A stretch of 10,000 bases of DNA from Actinidia chinensis. Taxonomy: Eukaryota > Streptophyta > Magnoliopsida > Ericales > Actinidiaceae. Every line of letters starts with the position of its first letter. Position 1 is the first letter of the stretch. A program made the position numbers and the translations under genes. Below the pieces are notes generated by a model, which made no database searches, was not told the origin of the DNA, and worked only from the letters and a program-made list of their open reading frames with translations. Location: assembly GCA_009663005.1 (NCBI GenBank), contig CM018895.1:23579238-23589237 (forward strand), read 5' to 3'. Of this stretch, positions 1 to 7,886 are shown one piece after another.

Positions 1-926
1 TTCAAACCAGCCGCTTACAGGCCTGACAACAACCCAATTTTACTGAGTGGAAAACTTGCATAAACAAGAAGCTACCGAACCCGGTCATTTACAGATTGAG
101 AATTCATATTTTACGTTAGGACTCATTTCTATGGGACTTGGATGGGTTATTAAACTCATTCTTGAGACTTTAAACATGCGGAGGAATTTGGATTATGTGG
201 GTTCTGAGGGATTATAGCTTTTTATGTTTTTTCGTAGTCAATTAAAAAACTTGCTTTATGCCCATTCGCTACTTTTTGTATGGAAAACTTCATGAATCAA
301 AGGGGCAAAAAAAAGTAACGATAAAATTTAATAAGAAAAGAGTATCAGAATTTTTTTTCATCAAATAGAAAAAAATCAAAAGTTACATACAATGCAGCTA
401 CAGGCTTGCGTGAAACTATCACTTCTGAGGGTTACGATAAGTTGCAATAACGATTGGTGTTGGCAATTCCTATCAGTTACAGGATGGCAGATTAATAAAT
501 TGGTGTTCTGAGGAGTTTAAACAACTCCTGTATTGAGATTTCAGCAACGTGTAGAACTTGTTTTCTGGGTCCTTGCATTACAATTTTGCATATATTTTGT
601 GTAACTCTCCTTTTTCCCTTGTAAATGTCATAGCATTTCGTGATGCCCTCTTGTTTACTTTCTTAGTGGCATTCGTTTATTATCAACAAAAGGAATAAAT
701 AAATGAAGGAATCCTACCAAAAAAACCAGCAGGATTACATTAAAATCGACCAGCAAATCAATTGACAGAGGTGAGAGACTGATACTTTTTATCAATTTAT
801 AAATGGTGTAAAAACATTTAACAACAACCCATAAATTGTCATCAATAAAATGCTTAAAGATAAGCAGTCTTCAGAAGACTTTAAATCACAAATAGCAGGA
901 AATGGAACTATTTTTTTTTTTTGAAC
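1..926 (-). other. partial intron 3 of the importin alpha-9 gene
   Basis: This AT-rich stretch follows the GT donor at 926-925 and continues past the window edge. I searched both strands for the next armadillo exon and for unrelated coding sequence and found neither. It holds short A/T runs, including a 12-base T run at 911-922 just inside the intron, but no repeat I can name. Confidence 0.6.
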
Positions 927-1080
927 CTGTTCATCTGATGAACCAAATGAAAGGCACTGGACAAGGAGAGGTATAGCTCCAGCTTTTAGGGCAGCTTCGA
1001 CAGAAGGGAATTCAGATCTTAACAACAAATGCCTCAATTCACGAAGGGCAGTCACCCTTTTTGATACTGCTCCTTTCCCC
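927..1080 (-). CDS. IMPA9: importin alpha-9 exon 3 (start of armadillo repeats)
   Basis: The acceptor is TTGTTAG before 1080 and the donor is CAG|GTTCAA after 927. Exon 3 supplies the last G of a Gln codon and then exactly 51 codons, ending in phase 0 after SDEQ. Recognisable segments are GKGAV, KRVTALRELRHLLLRSEFP, VEAALKAGAIP and LLVQCLSFGS, which form the linker and first armadillo repeat, part of the NLS-binding solenoid. Reading is uninterrupted and no lesion is visible. The next family segment (LLE.AWCLTNIAAG) is not found in 1-926, so the following intron is at least 926 bp. Confidence 0.9.
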
Positions 1081-2923
1081 CTAACAATTATAAGATAAAG
1101 TTTGTGTGAGACAAGTTTTATGGAACAACAAGTTGAATATTGACGTTGATAGACTATATATGATGTGCAAACATGACACACTAAAAAATTTATGGCACAA
1201 AATGCACCAAGACATGAGCACTTAAAAATTATGCAATAATGCTCATAGATATAGCAAACTACACTTCAACACCCACTTTATTGAAGAGATGCTCCAAACA
1301 AGTGATATAGCTCTCTTGGAAGTTACAGGGGAAACCAATTCTAGCTAGCATATCTTATCAGCAGCAGCACTCATTGAAAAATAAGTACTATATATTTTCT
1401 TATGAACAATGCTTACAAGAAATTGGTAAATAGATATTAAAAATCTGTTCGTATTGACTAGTTTTTTCACATTTTCACAATATTGCAGTTCATGTATATG
1501 TGAATTATTTTGTGATTTCAGATAATCTTTGAAATATTTTTCTGTGTTGAATTTCGGCATTCCTGTATCTTTTTACTGGTTGAGCTTCATAGTTTCAAAA
1601 ATCGGTGTTATGTAATGGAAGTGGCCATTTCGTAACGGTTTTGGAGGGTTCTAATACCCAATTGACCTATATAGCGGTGTGAGCAAACATCGTAGGTGTA
1701 TCGGCATTATGTAACTCACTGCTAAGACCGTTATGACAAGGAAACCACTGATTTTAGTGATTTTGGTATAGAAAAGCCAAAAATGCATACTTGAAGGGCC
1801 TAGGTAACCTTTTGACTCAAGCCTTGCCTTATGCCCCCCATGCAATAAAATAGGGTTCAAGTGAACATTTTCTCTACCTACTTTATGAGAAATATTTAGA
1901 TTTTCAAGTCTCCAATCTTTGATCTAAGGTGTTTAGGTGTTTATAGAGAATAGGCCATGGTTTCAAAAATTTATTAGTTTTTGGTATGAATTTAATCAGT
2001 TTTACGACTGATTAACTAAATGTGTCCCTCAAATTATGAACGGAAAAATCCCCATAAGTGGCCCTTGTCCTTTTGTTTCTTTGTAACTTCAAAATTTAAA
2101 TTTTAAACAGCAAGTCAACACAATGTTTTAATACATAAACTGTAGCTATTAATAAAAATTAGATAACACTAAAGCAGTGCTCTACGAGTTTTAGGAGACG
2201 TAAATTCATATAAAGCTCTTTCCCTAGTGGGTTGAAACTATTACAAAAACATGACATGCTAATCATGTTTAGAAGAAAAAAACTCACAACCACCATTTTA
2301 AACCCCAGTAAACATGATTCTGACATAAAAACATGTGTACCAATAAGTTTTTACAAAGTTGTGAGAAAAATGAAGAAGAAAAAATCAAGGTTCGGTTGCC
2401 GCTACTGTTATGCTTCGGGGTATAAAAAAATTCAAGGTTCCGGTTGCCGTTCCAGTTACCGTTACATTCAGTCGTTACACCCTAAAACGTGTCACCGCCA
2501 CTGGTACCATTACAGCAACAGCTACGACTTTTTAAAAACATTGCCCTACTGGTAGAGCGACCGCCAGCGCTTTTTAAAACCTTGCCTTCCACCACCATGT
2601 TCCACTTGAACTTTGATTCAAAAATTAGTAAATGTTTTTTGTCAAAACATGCCAAATTGCTTAATAACTTAATTTGAGGATTCAACCACCAAAAATCATA
2701 CACATAAAGCTTGGAACTGACGGATGCTTGAATTGAAGCATCAACATATCAAAAGCGAACCTTTACATATTGCAATATTTATCTGATAAGTAGATGATTG
2801 CACAAGATAATAAGACATATACACTCGTGTTCACTAAAATCCTAAATTGACCCATTTTCCACTATGCACACTTGAAATGCCTCCCCAGTACACGTGCACA
2901 AACAAATGAATAAGCTGACTTAC
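1081..2923 (-). other. intron 2 of the importin alpha-9 gene
   Basis: A GT...AG intron of 1843 bp runs from GTAAGT at 2923 to TTGTTAG at 1081. Its phase is set by the split Gln codon (CA|G). It is AT-rich and has no supportable gene on either strand. It does contain a pair of GGTTGCCG direct repeats (2385-2530), and a stretch around 1589-1976 with partly repeated sequence that may be old transposon remains. Confidence 0.8.
2385..2530. repeat. degenerate direct repeat around GGTTCCGGTTGCCG
   Basis: Two copies start at 2385 and 2432, about 47 bp apart, each with an A run, then TCAAGGTTC, GGTTGCCG and GTTA. Looser pieces of CCGTTAC / GTTACA type continue to about 2530. The GC-richer content contrasts with the surrounding intron. 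This resembles the sub-terminal repeats of some plant DNA transposons, but I see no terminal inverted repeats or target duplication, so the class is unassigned. Confidence 0.4.
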
Positions 2924-3143
2924 TGATACGAGATAGCAATTTTTAATTCGTCCACAGCTGAAATTGTCTGAACCTCTAGAATTGATTGCTCTTCATCGAT
3001 CATCATATCACTGTCGAGAGAGGCGACGGCATCACCACTAACCCCCACTCTGCACAATCGTTTCGTTCGAACCAGTGCTTCCCTTCTTTGTTTTCCCACC
3101 ATAACTGCGTGTTGTCGTCTTCAATGCGCCACAACATTTCCAA
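2924..3143 (-). CDS. IMPA9: importin alpha-9 exon 2 (IBB domain, in-frame TGA)
   Basis: The acceptor is GCCCTCTAG before 3143 and the donor CA|GTAAGT after 2924 is a perfect consensus. The 220-nt exon begins by completing a Val codon with the G from exon 1 and reads VGNVVAH, a TGA (3123-3121), then RRQHAVMVGKQRREALVRTK and onward to ELKIAISYQ. It contains the basic importin-beta-binding segment and the conserved acidic MMIDEEQ patch. The stop stands where the family has an Arg in a run of three, so CGA to TGA is the simplest cause. Five codons after the six following it comes an ATG (3102-3100) at a position where relatives have Thr; translation restarting there would keep KQRREALVRTKR but lose the first basic cluster. 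Confidence 0.85.
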
Positions 3144-3192
3144 CTAGAGGGCATATACAAATTTAGCATTAGATATAAGGAGGAAAAAATAG

Positions 3193-3224
3193 TTGGTATT
3201 AAAAATTAAGAATTGGTATTAAAA
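3193..3224. repeat. two copies of TTGGTATTAAAA
   Basis: The 12-base word occurs at 3193-3204 and 3213-3224, with 20 bp periodicity, about 50-80 bp upstream of exon 2 in the sense direction of the gene. Only two units are present. Confidence 0.6.
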
Positions 3225-3263
3225 TAAAGCCTAAATCATAAACTCAAGCAAGTCCCCAAAACA

Positions 3264-3390
3264 GAATCCTTCATCAAATGTCAATTTGATGAAACAAAAG
3301 GCCGGACTAATAGGGAGCTCCAATCCTTTCATCAAACTTGAATCAAATCAAGGAAAAAACGAATCCTTCATCAAATCAAGGCTGAATCAA
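3264..3390. repeat. left arm of an older fold-back (MITE-like) repeat
   Basis: The arm contains repeated words TTCATCAAATC and AAATCAAGG. Read in reverse complement it aligns, with small gaps and roughly three quarters identity by eye, to 7528-7645 across the LTR element. Examples are AATTTGATGAAACAAAAGGC against AATTTGATGAAAAAAGGGC, and TCAAATCAAGGAA in both. Terminal bases and target duplication are not clear. Confidence 0.55.
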
Positions 3391-3701
3391 TTTTTTCATC
3401 AAATCCACTTTTTGCACTCAAATATGATGAAATCTTAAAAGGACTAGGGATTGGAGAGGGATTTTTTTCATCAAAAATGATTAAAAGATGTTTTAAGCAT
3501 ATAAGTTGGAAATTGGCCATTTACGGACCGTTTACTATTTGTTTCGCCAATGTGAGGGGAAAAAATTAGTAACATTGCATTTGATATGAAGCACTCCAAT
3601 CTTGATCTTATACAAAACCCAAAACCTCTTTTAGCCCTTTTTGATGGAAGAAACCCCTCTCAATCCTTAAACTTGGAAAATTAATACATTATTTGAGTGT
3701 A
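3391..3701. other. intron 1 sequence between fold-back arm and LTR element
   Basis: This would be the interior of the older fold-back element before the LTR element landed. It has no reading frame. It repeats the words CTCCAATC / GATTGGAG (3450s and 3590s) and TTTGATG, in keeping with a degenerate inverted-repeat element. Confidence 0.4.
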
Positions 3702-3706
3702 AAAGT
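3702..3706. repeat. target site duplication AAAGT, left copy
   Basis: AAAGT immediately abuts the TG end of the left LTR and is identical to the five bases after the right LTR (7500-7504). Five bases is the usual staggered-cut length for copia integrases. Confidence 0.9.
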
Positions 3707-3761
3707 TGTTGTGCCCAAGGACTAGTCACCAGTCACATCTAACATATCAACCACACACACA

Positions 3762-3851
3762 GGGGGGGTTTTTGGGGGGGGGGGTTTTTTTTTCTTTTGG
3801 GGGGGGGGGGGGGTGTGGGGGGGGGGGGGGGTTTGGGGGGATGGGGGGGGG
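3762..3851. repeat. 90-bp G/T low-complexity block inside the 3' LTR
   Basis: Long G runs of 6 to 15 bases are separated by T runs, with only one C and one A. The other LTR has nothing like it: there, flanks resembling CACACA and GACACAG are almost adjacent. It may be a sequencing or polishing artefact (false G calls are typical of two-colour chemistry) or a real expansion able to form G-quadruplexes. Confidence 0.8.
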
Positions 3852-3973
3852 ACACAGGATATAGCAAATCTGGCAGTCCACGGAGAGGAACAATAATTCA
3901 CGATCTCAACAATGACTTACAATGAGTACAATAGGGAGGGCTCATCTCACTCACGCTCTCAGCACCTCTCATC

Positions 3974-4008
<35 letters not shown>

Positions 4009-4147
4009 ACTCTCACCTAGAAGATATCTCTCTGCTATCAGTCACTCCCCCAGCCCATTTGCCATACGCAACAAAGCTGGTGTGCTCCCAGTAATCCCCA
4101 AGGATACATTTCTGCCTCGCCCTTCTTCTCTCTCTGGAACCCTCTCA

Positions 4148-4154
4148 CTTTATA
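4148..4154 (-). promoter_or_regulatory. TATA-like box in the 3' LTR
   Basis: TATAAAG on the minus strand corresponds to the TATA box of the other LTR, with one changed base. If active, this promoter would fire toward exon 2 of the importin gene, with a start near 4120, about 1 kb upstream of that exon. Confidence 0.5.
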
Positions 4155-4431
4155 GGTCATAGAGAGAGCAGATGAAGCTCAGCCATGAGCTCATACATGC
4201 CGCCCACCATTGAGACTTCGGGGAAGAGAGGTGGCCTCCATCTTGGACTTCGTCGGCAGCCCTCTTTGACCGCTTCTGCAGAGAATCTCTCTCTTCTTCG
4301 CTTATATTCTTTCTTTATTTTCTTTCGTCTTGCCAATATGAATTACAATGCTGTCAAATATTCATATTGGGCTTGGCTATCATTGGGTTTAATGGGTTGA
4401 GTTTCTTCTTAAATGGGGCTGGACTCTAACA

Positions 4432-4443
4432 ATCTCCCCCTCC
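4432..4443 (-). other. polypurine tract
   Basis: On the minus strand GGAGGGGGAGAT lies directly before the 3' LTR (TGTTAGAG). It is the expected RNase H-resistant primer for plus-strand DNA synthesis and fixes the LTR border. Confidence 0.9.
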
Positions 4444-5064
4444 AGCTCATTGGAGGGTACTCGAAATTCTTCAAAAGTTCTCCATTCCCCGATAAACTTC
4501 TGGTCCAGTTCCCCTGTAGATCTGAAAGACCGTATCGAGATACGTTACCCTCATTCACGGGCAACTGAACTTCCAACCGAAGTGAATGCACTTCCAAACC
4601 GAAGTGCATGACACCTTCTCAGTTAGGTGTCTGCTCCCCCCCCAACCGGGTGTGCGCTGCAAAAGTACGTTCGCTTTGCAAGTCGTCGTAACTCCATTCT
4701 CTCTCCCTGTGTGCCACAACTGGAGCGATCACTATCACTTGCTAGAGCGAAGAGACTCGTTGTCGGCGACGTCGCGCCTGTCGGTGTACATCGACTCTGG
4801 CTCTCTCCTCTGAGCTTCTCCATGGGACATCCGCACTGGTTTCACCTTTTGTGTCTGGCCAGACTTCCGCACGTTATCCCAAAACACTCCTTGCGTCCTG
4901 TACCACTCCGGATCCTTCAAAGTACATCTTCTGATATCCCTGCGCTTGCTTTGCGGCCTCTGTGCACGGTGCTTTTCTCGTCAATTCTCTCGCTAGTACC
5001 CACGGGCCTATGGTCGGACAACAGCTCCTCTTGTTAGACACTCCCCTCCAGTCGGTATACCCCT
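4444..5064 (-). other. 3' part of the copia internal region, no recognisable domain
   Basis: About 620 bp lie between the protease-like remnant and the polypurine tract. All frames on both strands are short, and I see none of the integrase (HH..CC, DDE), reverse transcriptase (YVDD) or RNase H signatures. The end before the PPT reads EYPPMSWRGRL on the minus strand, similar to the last codons often seen over copia PPTs. The major pol deletion must lie within or at the edge of this segment. Confidence 0.5.
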
Positions 5065-5332
5065 TCAGTCTTCCTTCTTTCCCTTGGAAACTATTGAGTG
5101 TTTCTCCACTAGCTTCAAAACTTCATCGCTTCGAATCTTGCCATCTAAATGAAACATTGTCGTACCATCGGTCACCTTCTGGATCTACCGTCTGCATGCG
5201 GAAAACCGGCTGTTCAGTTTGCTCAACAACTCTTCGGTCGTGTTGTTCGCCATCGTTAAAAGTCCCTCGCATGCACATGTGTAAAGAAAAATTACCGCTC
5301 TGTTTATGCACAAGTGGTAAGCATTCCCTGAA
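5065..5332 (-). pseudogene. probable copia protease-region remnant
   Basis: Minus-strand SGNAYHLCINRA (5332-5297) resembles the copia protease active-site zone (DSG/A..YHMC), with the expected Asp not visible. LLTMANNTTEEL follows at the position of the usual ...GNN... motif. Another frame (5166-5065) stays open as TTMFHLDGKIRSDEVLKLVE and on to a TGA at 5067-5065; I do not recognise this part with confidence. Frames are broken, so no function is expected. Confidence 0.4.
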
Positions 5333-5435
5333 GCAAAACTTCATTCTGACTCTTTCATATGCCGATGCTGCCTAGGAGAACATCACTCTCATCCACACCA
5401 TCATTGTTGTTGTTGATTGCCTTCTGAAGACTGAC

Positions 5436-5520
5436 TTATACGTTGTTCCTTGGACACTTCTTCTTGTCCATCCTGGTCGGCAATAAAAAAAAAAGGCACT
5501 TAAAGTGCGACCTCTGGGAT
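5436..5520 (-). pseudogene. possible degenerate gag zinc-knuckle region
   Basis: After a basic Arg/Lys-rich stretch (about 5520-5640), minus-strand frames give fragments such as FFYCRPGWTRR and KKCPRNNV. These look like a CCHC knuckle (C..C.kpGH....C) with key residues lost and the frame broken near an A/T run at 5485-5494. The position, between the UBN2-like part and the probable protease, is right for a copia polyprotein. No intact CCHC box is present. Confidence 0.4.
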
Positions 5521-5639
5521 TTTGCCCTCTGCCGTATCTGCCTGGTATCTCTTCCTTGACCTCTTATGTCTCTTTCCTTGACCTCTTTGACCTCTCTTCT
5601 TGAGACCTCTTTTATGGCCTTCTTACCTGACCTCTCATG

Positions 5640-5952
5640 TGGCATCTTCTCTGGAAACACGCTCGTTTGTTCCGCCACGTAAGTCCCTCTCTGGAGTTTC
5701 CCACAAGCCTCCTCATTAAAGGCTTTGTTCTGAGATGGTCTCTCCCGGTACATATCCTTCAACTTGTCACAACCAATGAGCACTGTCTTGAATCGTGATA
5801 CATATTGGAAACACCCCGGTGTTCAATGCTTGTCCTGATCTTGCAACAATCATTCTCATCGTGCTACATGATGGAACACCTCGTGTCTAATGCATTGTTG
5901 ATCTTTGCCCAATCGTCTTCTGTTCATCTCTTTCCGTGTCCTTCATCCTTGA

Positions 5953-5982
<30 letters not shown>
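5640..5982 (-). pseudogene. broken copia gag remnant (UBN2-like)
   Basis: Minus-strand pieces in more than one frame resemble copia capsid protein. DYALWKIK near 5974-5951 matches the family's start (LWK.KM). The 5783-5650 stretch reads DKLKDMYRERPSQNKAF and then GTYVAEQTSVF, like the UBN2 pattern (W.KL..MY....NK..L...L.....G.SVAEH...F). Frames shift between these pieces and stops separate them, so no gag protein can be made. Identification rests on remembered family patterns. Confidence 0.6.
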
Positions 5983-5986
<4 letters not shown>

Positions 5987-6667
5987 GTGATCAGCGCTCA
6001 CAACTACTCAGTCATCTTACTTCTCCCTATACAAGCCAAAATATCAAAAACTAACCTCGGGATGGAATCCGGAATGCCGGGAAAATCAGAAAGAGCTTTT
6101 CTATCGAAGAATTCAGGACACTTTGGGACCCAAAGTGATTTTTTTAAATCAGAATTTCAAGGGGACTAAATTTGCAATTTCCAAACTTTAGGGAACCAAT
6201 CTGTAATTAACAGAAAGTTCAGGGAATGAAAGTACAAATTTATGTTTTGGTCAGATGACCGATAAACGCCTCGGTCAACAGCTCTGGTCAACGCTCGGCT
6301 CGGGCCCTGATAACAGCTCGGGTTTGACTGGATCAACGGCTCAGTTGACTGGTCAAACACAGCTTCGTCTGGCCGTTTGAAAATTCTATCAACCAAAAAA
6401 ACATCATCCATTTTCTTATTTTTTCCTTTTTTCTTTTTCCTTTTCTTTTTCTTTTATAATTTAAAGAGCGTTAATGATTGATGTCTCTACTCACATTCAC
6501 TACAGCTCGTGGGAATCCTCTCCGAGTCATCTTCTTCTTGGAACGCGTGGGCGAGCTAGGGCGCGCGTGGGGCTCGTGGAATGCGCGCCGAAACTTTAGG
6601 CGGCGCGTGGGGGGCTCGTTTGAAGTCCGTTTTGACTCCGTTTTGGTTGCTGACGCTTCGTCTCGAC

Positions 6668-6704
<37 letters not shown>

Positions 6705-6784
6705 TTTGAGCACTTCGGATTTGGTCAGGAATTCGACATCGGCTTCCGTTGGACGCCGAAATCGCTTCTGGTGACTCGAACTTG
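5983..6784 (-). other. untranslated leader of the copia-type element
   Basis: This is the segment between the PBS and the first gag remnant. It has no convincing reading frame. It includes a GC-rich part (6541-6620) with three imperfect GCGCGTGGGGCTCG units, an A/G-rich tract on the sense strand (6411-6456), and a part around 6240-6360 with repeated GGTCAAC/GTTGACC words. Leaders of this kind normally carry dimerisation and packaging signals; I cannot identify them. Confidence 0.5.
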
Positions 6785-6796
6785 GCTCTGATACCA
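6785..6796 (-). other. primer binding site for initiator tRNA-Met
   Basis: On the minus strand, two bases after the 5' LTR end, the sequence reads TGGTATCAGAGC. This is complementary to the 3' end of plant initiator tRNA-Met, the primer used by most plant copia elements. The extension GCCAAG nearly matches the next tRNA bases. Confidence 0.92.
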
Positions 6797-6798
6797 AT

Positions 6799-7499
6799 TG
6801 TTGTGACCCAAGGAAGTAGTCACCAGTCACATCTAACCATATCAAACACAATACAAGACACAGATATACGTGGTTCGGCAAATCTGCCTACGTCCACGGC
6901 GAGGAACCAATAATCACTATTCAGGAATGAATTACAATGAGTACAATAGGGAGGGAACTCATCTCCACTCACATCTCAGCACTCTCTCATCTATCACCAT
7001 ATTCACTGTGGTTCTCTACTCCATGCACCACAACTATCACCCTCAAGGCAGATCTACTCTGACTATCAGTACACTCCCCCCCCCAGCCCATTTGCACACA
7101 GCAACAAGCTGTGTGATCTCCAGAAATCCCCCACGATTACATTTCTGCTTCCGCCTCTCTTCTCTCTCTGGCAATCCTCTCCATTTTATAGGCCCATAGA
7201 GAAGAGCAGATGAGCTCAGCATGAGCTCAGACATCCCACCATTGAGAATGGGAAAGAGAGGTGGCCTCCATTTTGGACTTTCGGCAGACTTCTTTGACAG
7301 CCTTTTCTGGTCAGAGAACTCTCTCTTCTCTCTTCTCTTCTTCTTTCTTCTTCCGTCTCTGCCCAATATGAATACAAGTGATGCACATTTACATAGTGAG
7401 CTGGCTTCCATTTGGACTTGGCTTCCATTGGGCTTGGCCTATTATTGGGCTTTAATGGGTTGAGATTTCTTCTTAAAGGGGCTGGACTCGACTCTAACA
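6799..7499 (-). repeat. 5' LTR of the copia-type element
   Basis: The 701-bp LTR starts TGTTAGAGTC at 7499 and ends GGTCACAACA at 6799, directly followed by the primer binding site. A TATA box (TATAAAAT) sits at 7190-7183, giving U3 of about 310 bp and R+U5 of about 360 bp. The segment around 6868-6900 carries the ACGTGGTTCGG...CTACGTCCACGG pair that I recall from many plant copia LTRs. This is the better preserved of the two LTRs. Confidence 0.9.
7183..7190 (-). promoter_or_regulatory. TATA box in the 5' LTR
   Basis: TATAAAAT lies on the minus strand in the context GGGCCTATAAAATGGAGAG, about 310 bp into the LTR, a normal U3 promoter position. Transcription would start about 30 bp further on (near 7155) and proceed toward host exon 2. 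The match is to consensus only. Confidence 0.65.
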
Positions 7500-7504
7500 A
7501 AAGT
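7500..7504. repeat. target site duplication AAAGT, right copy
   Basis: AAAGT follows the CTAACA end of the right LTR and matches 3702-3706 exactly. The pair shows that both ends of one integration event are preserved. Confidence 0.9.
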
Positions 7505-7527
7505 GACCACGGAATTTGGCAACGAAT

Positions 7528-7645
7528 TTGGTTCATTCTTGATTTGATGAAAAAAATTAGTTCTTCCTTGATTTGACAAGACCTTGATGAAACCATTTGA
7601 ACCCATCATTGCCCTTTTTTCATCAAATTTAAATTTGAAGGAGTT
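7528..7645. repeat. right arm of the same fold-back repeat
   Basis: Inverted copy of 3264-3390. Without the LTR insertion and one AAAGT, the two arms would enclose an element of roughly 580 bp. A GATTGGAGATG word follows the arm at 7645 and a related GGTTGGAGATGGCC ends at 7784, so the true outer border could lie further right. No transposase is present, as expected of a MITE. Confidence 0.55.
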
Positions 7646-7886
7646 GATTAATGATTGGAGATGTTCATGTGAGAATATTTGGTGAGATAGAGAGAGGGGA
7701 GGGAAGGATTGGAGTCCACCGTATCAATTCAATTTTTTATCAAAAAATTTACTCAGACAAGAACATATTAACGGTTGGAGATGGCCTAATAAAAACACAA
7801 ACCTGGACAAAAACATATATACATGTATCAGTTATATGCACATATGCAGAGAGATAAAGAGGGGGGACGAGGTTAAGAGAGCGTGC

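Larger units (their letters stand above)
3707..4431 (-). repeat. 3' LTR of the copia-type element, with many indels
   Basis: This 725-bp copy starts TGTTAGAG at 4431 after the polypurine tract and ends GGGCACAACA at 3707. It aligns along its whole length with the 5' LTR but with many one- to few-base indels and substitutions. A 90-bp G/T block (3762-3851) replaces part of the ACGTGGTTCGG region. Without the block it is shorter than its partner. The divergence suggests either an old insertion or poor consensus quality here. Confidence 0.88.
3707..7499 (-). mobile_element. complete but non-autonomous Ty1/copia-type LTR retrotransposon
   Basis: This 3793-bp element reads on the minus strand: 5' LTR 7499-6799, PBS 6796-6785, internal region, PPT 4443-4432 and 3' LTR 4431-3707. 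It is flanked by an exact 5-bp duplication AAAGT. Both LTRs begin TGTT and end AACA. Autonomous copia elements are typically about 5 kb or more, and this interior is ~2.35 kb. I recognise only broken gag and probable protease remains, with no integrase, reverse transcriptase or RNase H, so it would need proteins from a relative. The UBN2-like gag match supports a copia assignment. It lies in the same orientation as the host gene, so its LTR signals could act on the host transcript. Confidence 0.9.
3144..7886 (-). other. intron 1 of the importin alpha-9 gene, GC-AG type, carrying nested transposons
   Basis: The 4743-bp intron begins GCACGC at 7886 and ends CCCTCTAG at 3144. The phase-1 split (G|TT, Val) is consistent with the family sequence SSVGNV across the junction, which supports both borders. 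AG|GC is a known minor plant donor class, but the +3 to +6 bases (ACGC) are a poor match to the usual GCAAGT. About 80 percent of the intron is the LTR retrotransposon at 3707-7499, itself inside an older inverted-repeat element. Confidence 0.7.

Noticed and set aside
792..926. Continuation of the exon 3 frame beyond 927 as coding
   Set aside because: The family sequence stops at a CAG|GT donor, and the continuation (QKKKIVPF...) bears no resemblance to armadillo repeats.
2232..2555. Plus-strand frame of 107 codons, rich in Lys, Tyr and Ser
   Set aside because: It crosses the degenerate repeats of intron 2 and has no motif; a chance frame.
2920..3102. A complete 60-residue protein starting at 3102 and ending at the TAA
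   Set aside because: The TAA arises from reading through the GTAAGT donor. It is the interior of exon 2, not a separate small gene, although the ATG could be a restart site.
3912..4094. Plus-strand open frame starting MTYNEYNREG, with a similar frame at 6870-7199
   Set aside because: Both lie at matching positions in the two LTRs and read antisense to the element. Their similarity is DNA repeat identity, not a protein family.
4627..5375. Overlapping open frames of 136 and 137 codons on the plus strand
   Set aside because: They are antisense to the retrotransposon interior, overlap each other in different frames and show no domain.
6478..6774. Plus-strand frame of 98 codons in a GC-rich part
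   Set aside because: It is antisense to the retrotransposon leader; the Arg-rich product reflects the GCGCGTGG units.
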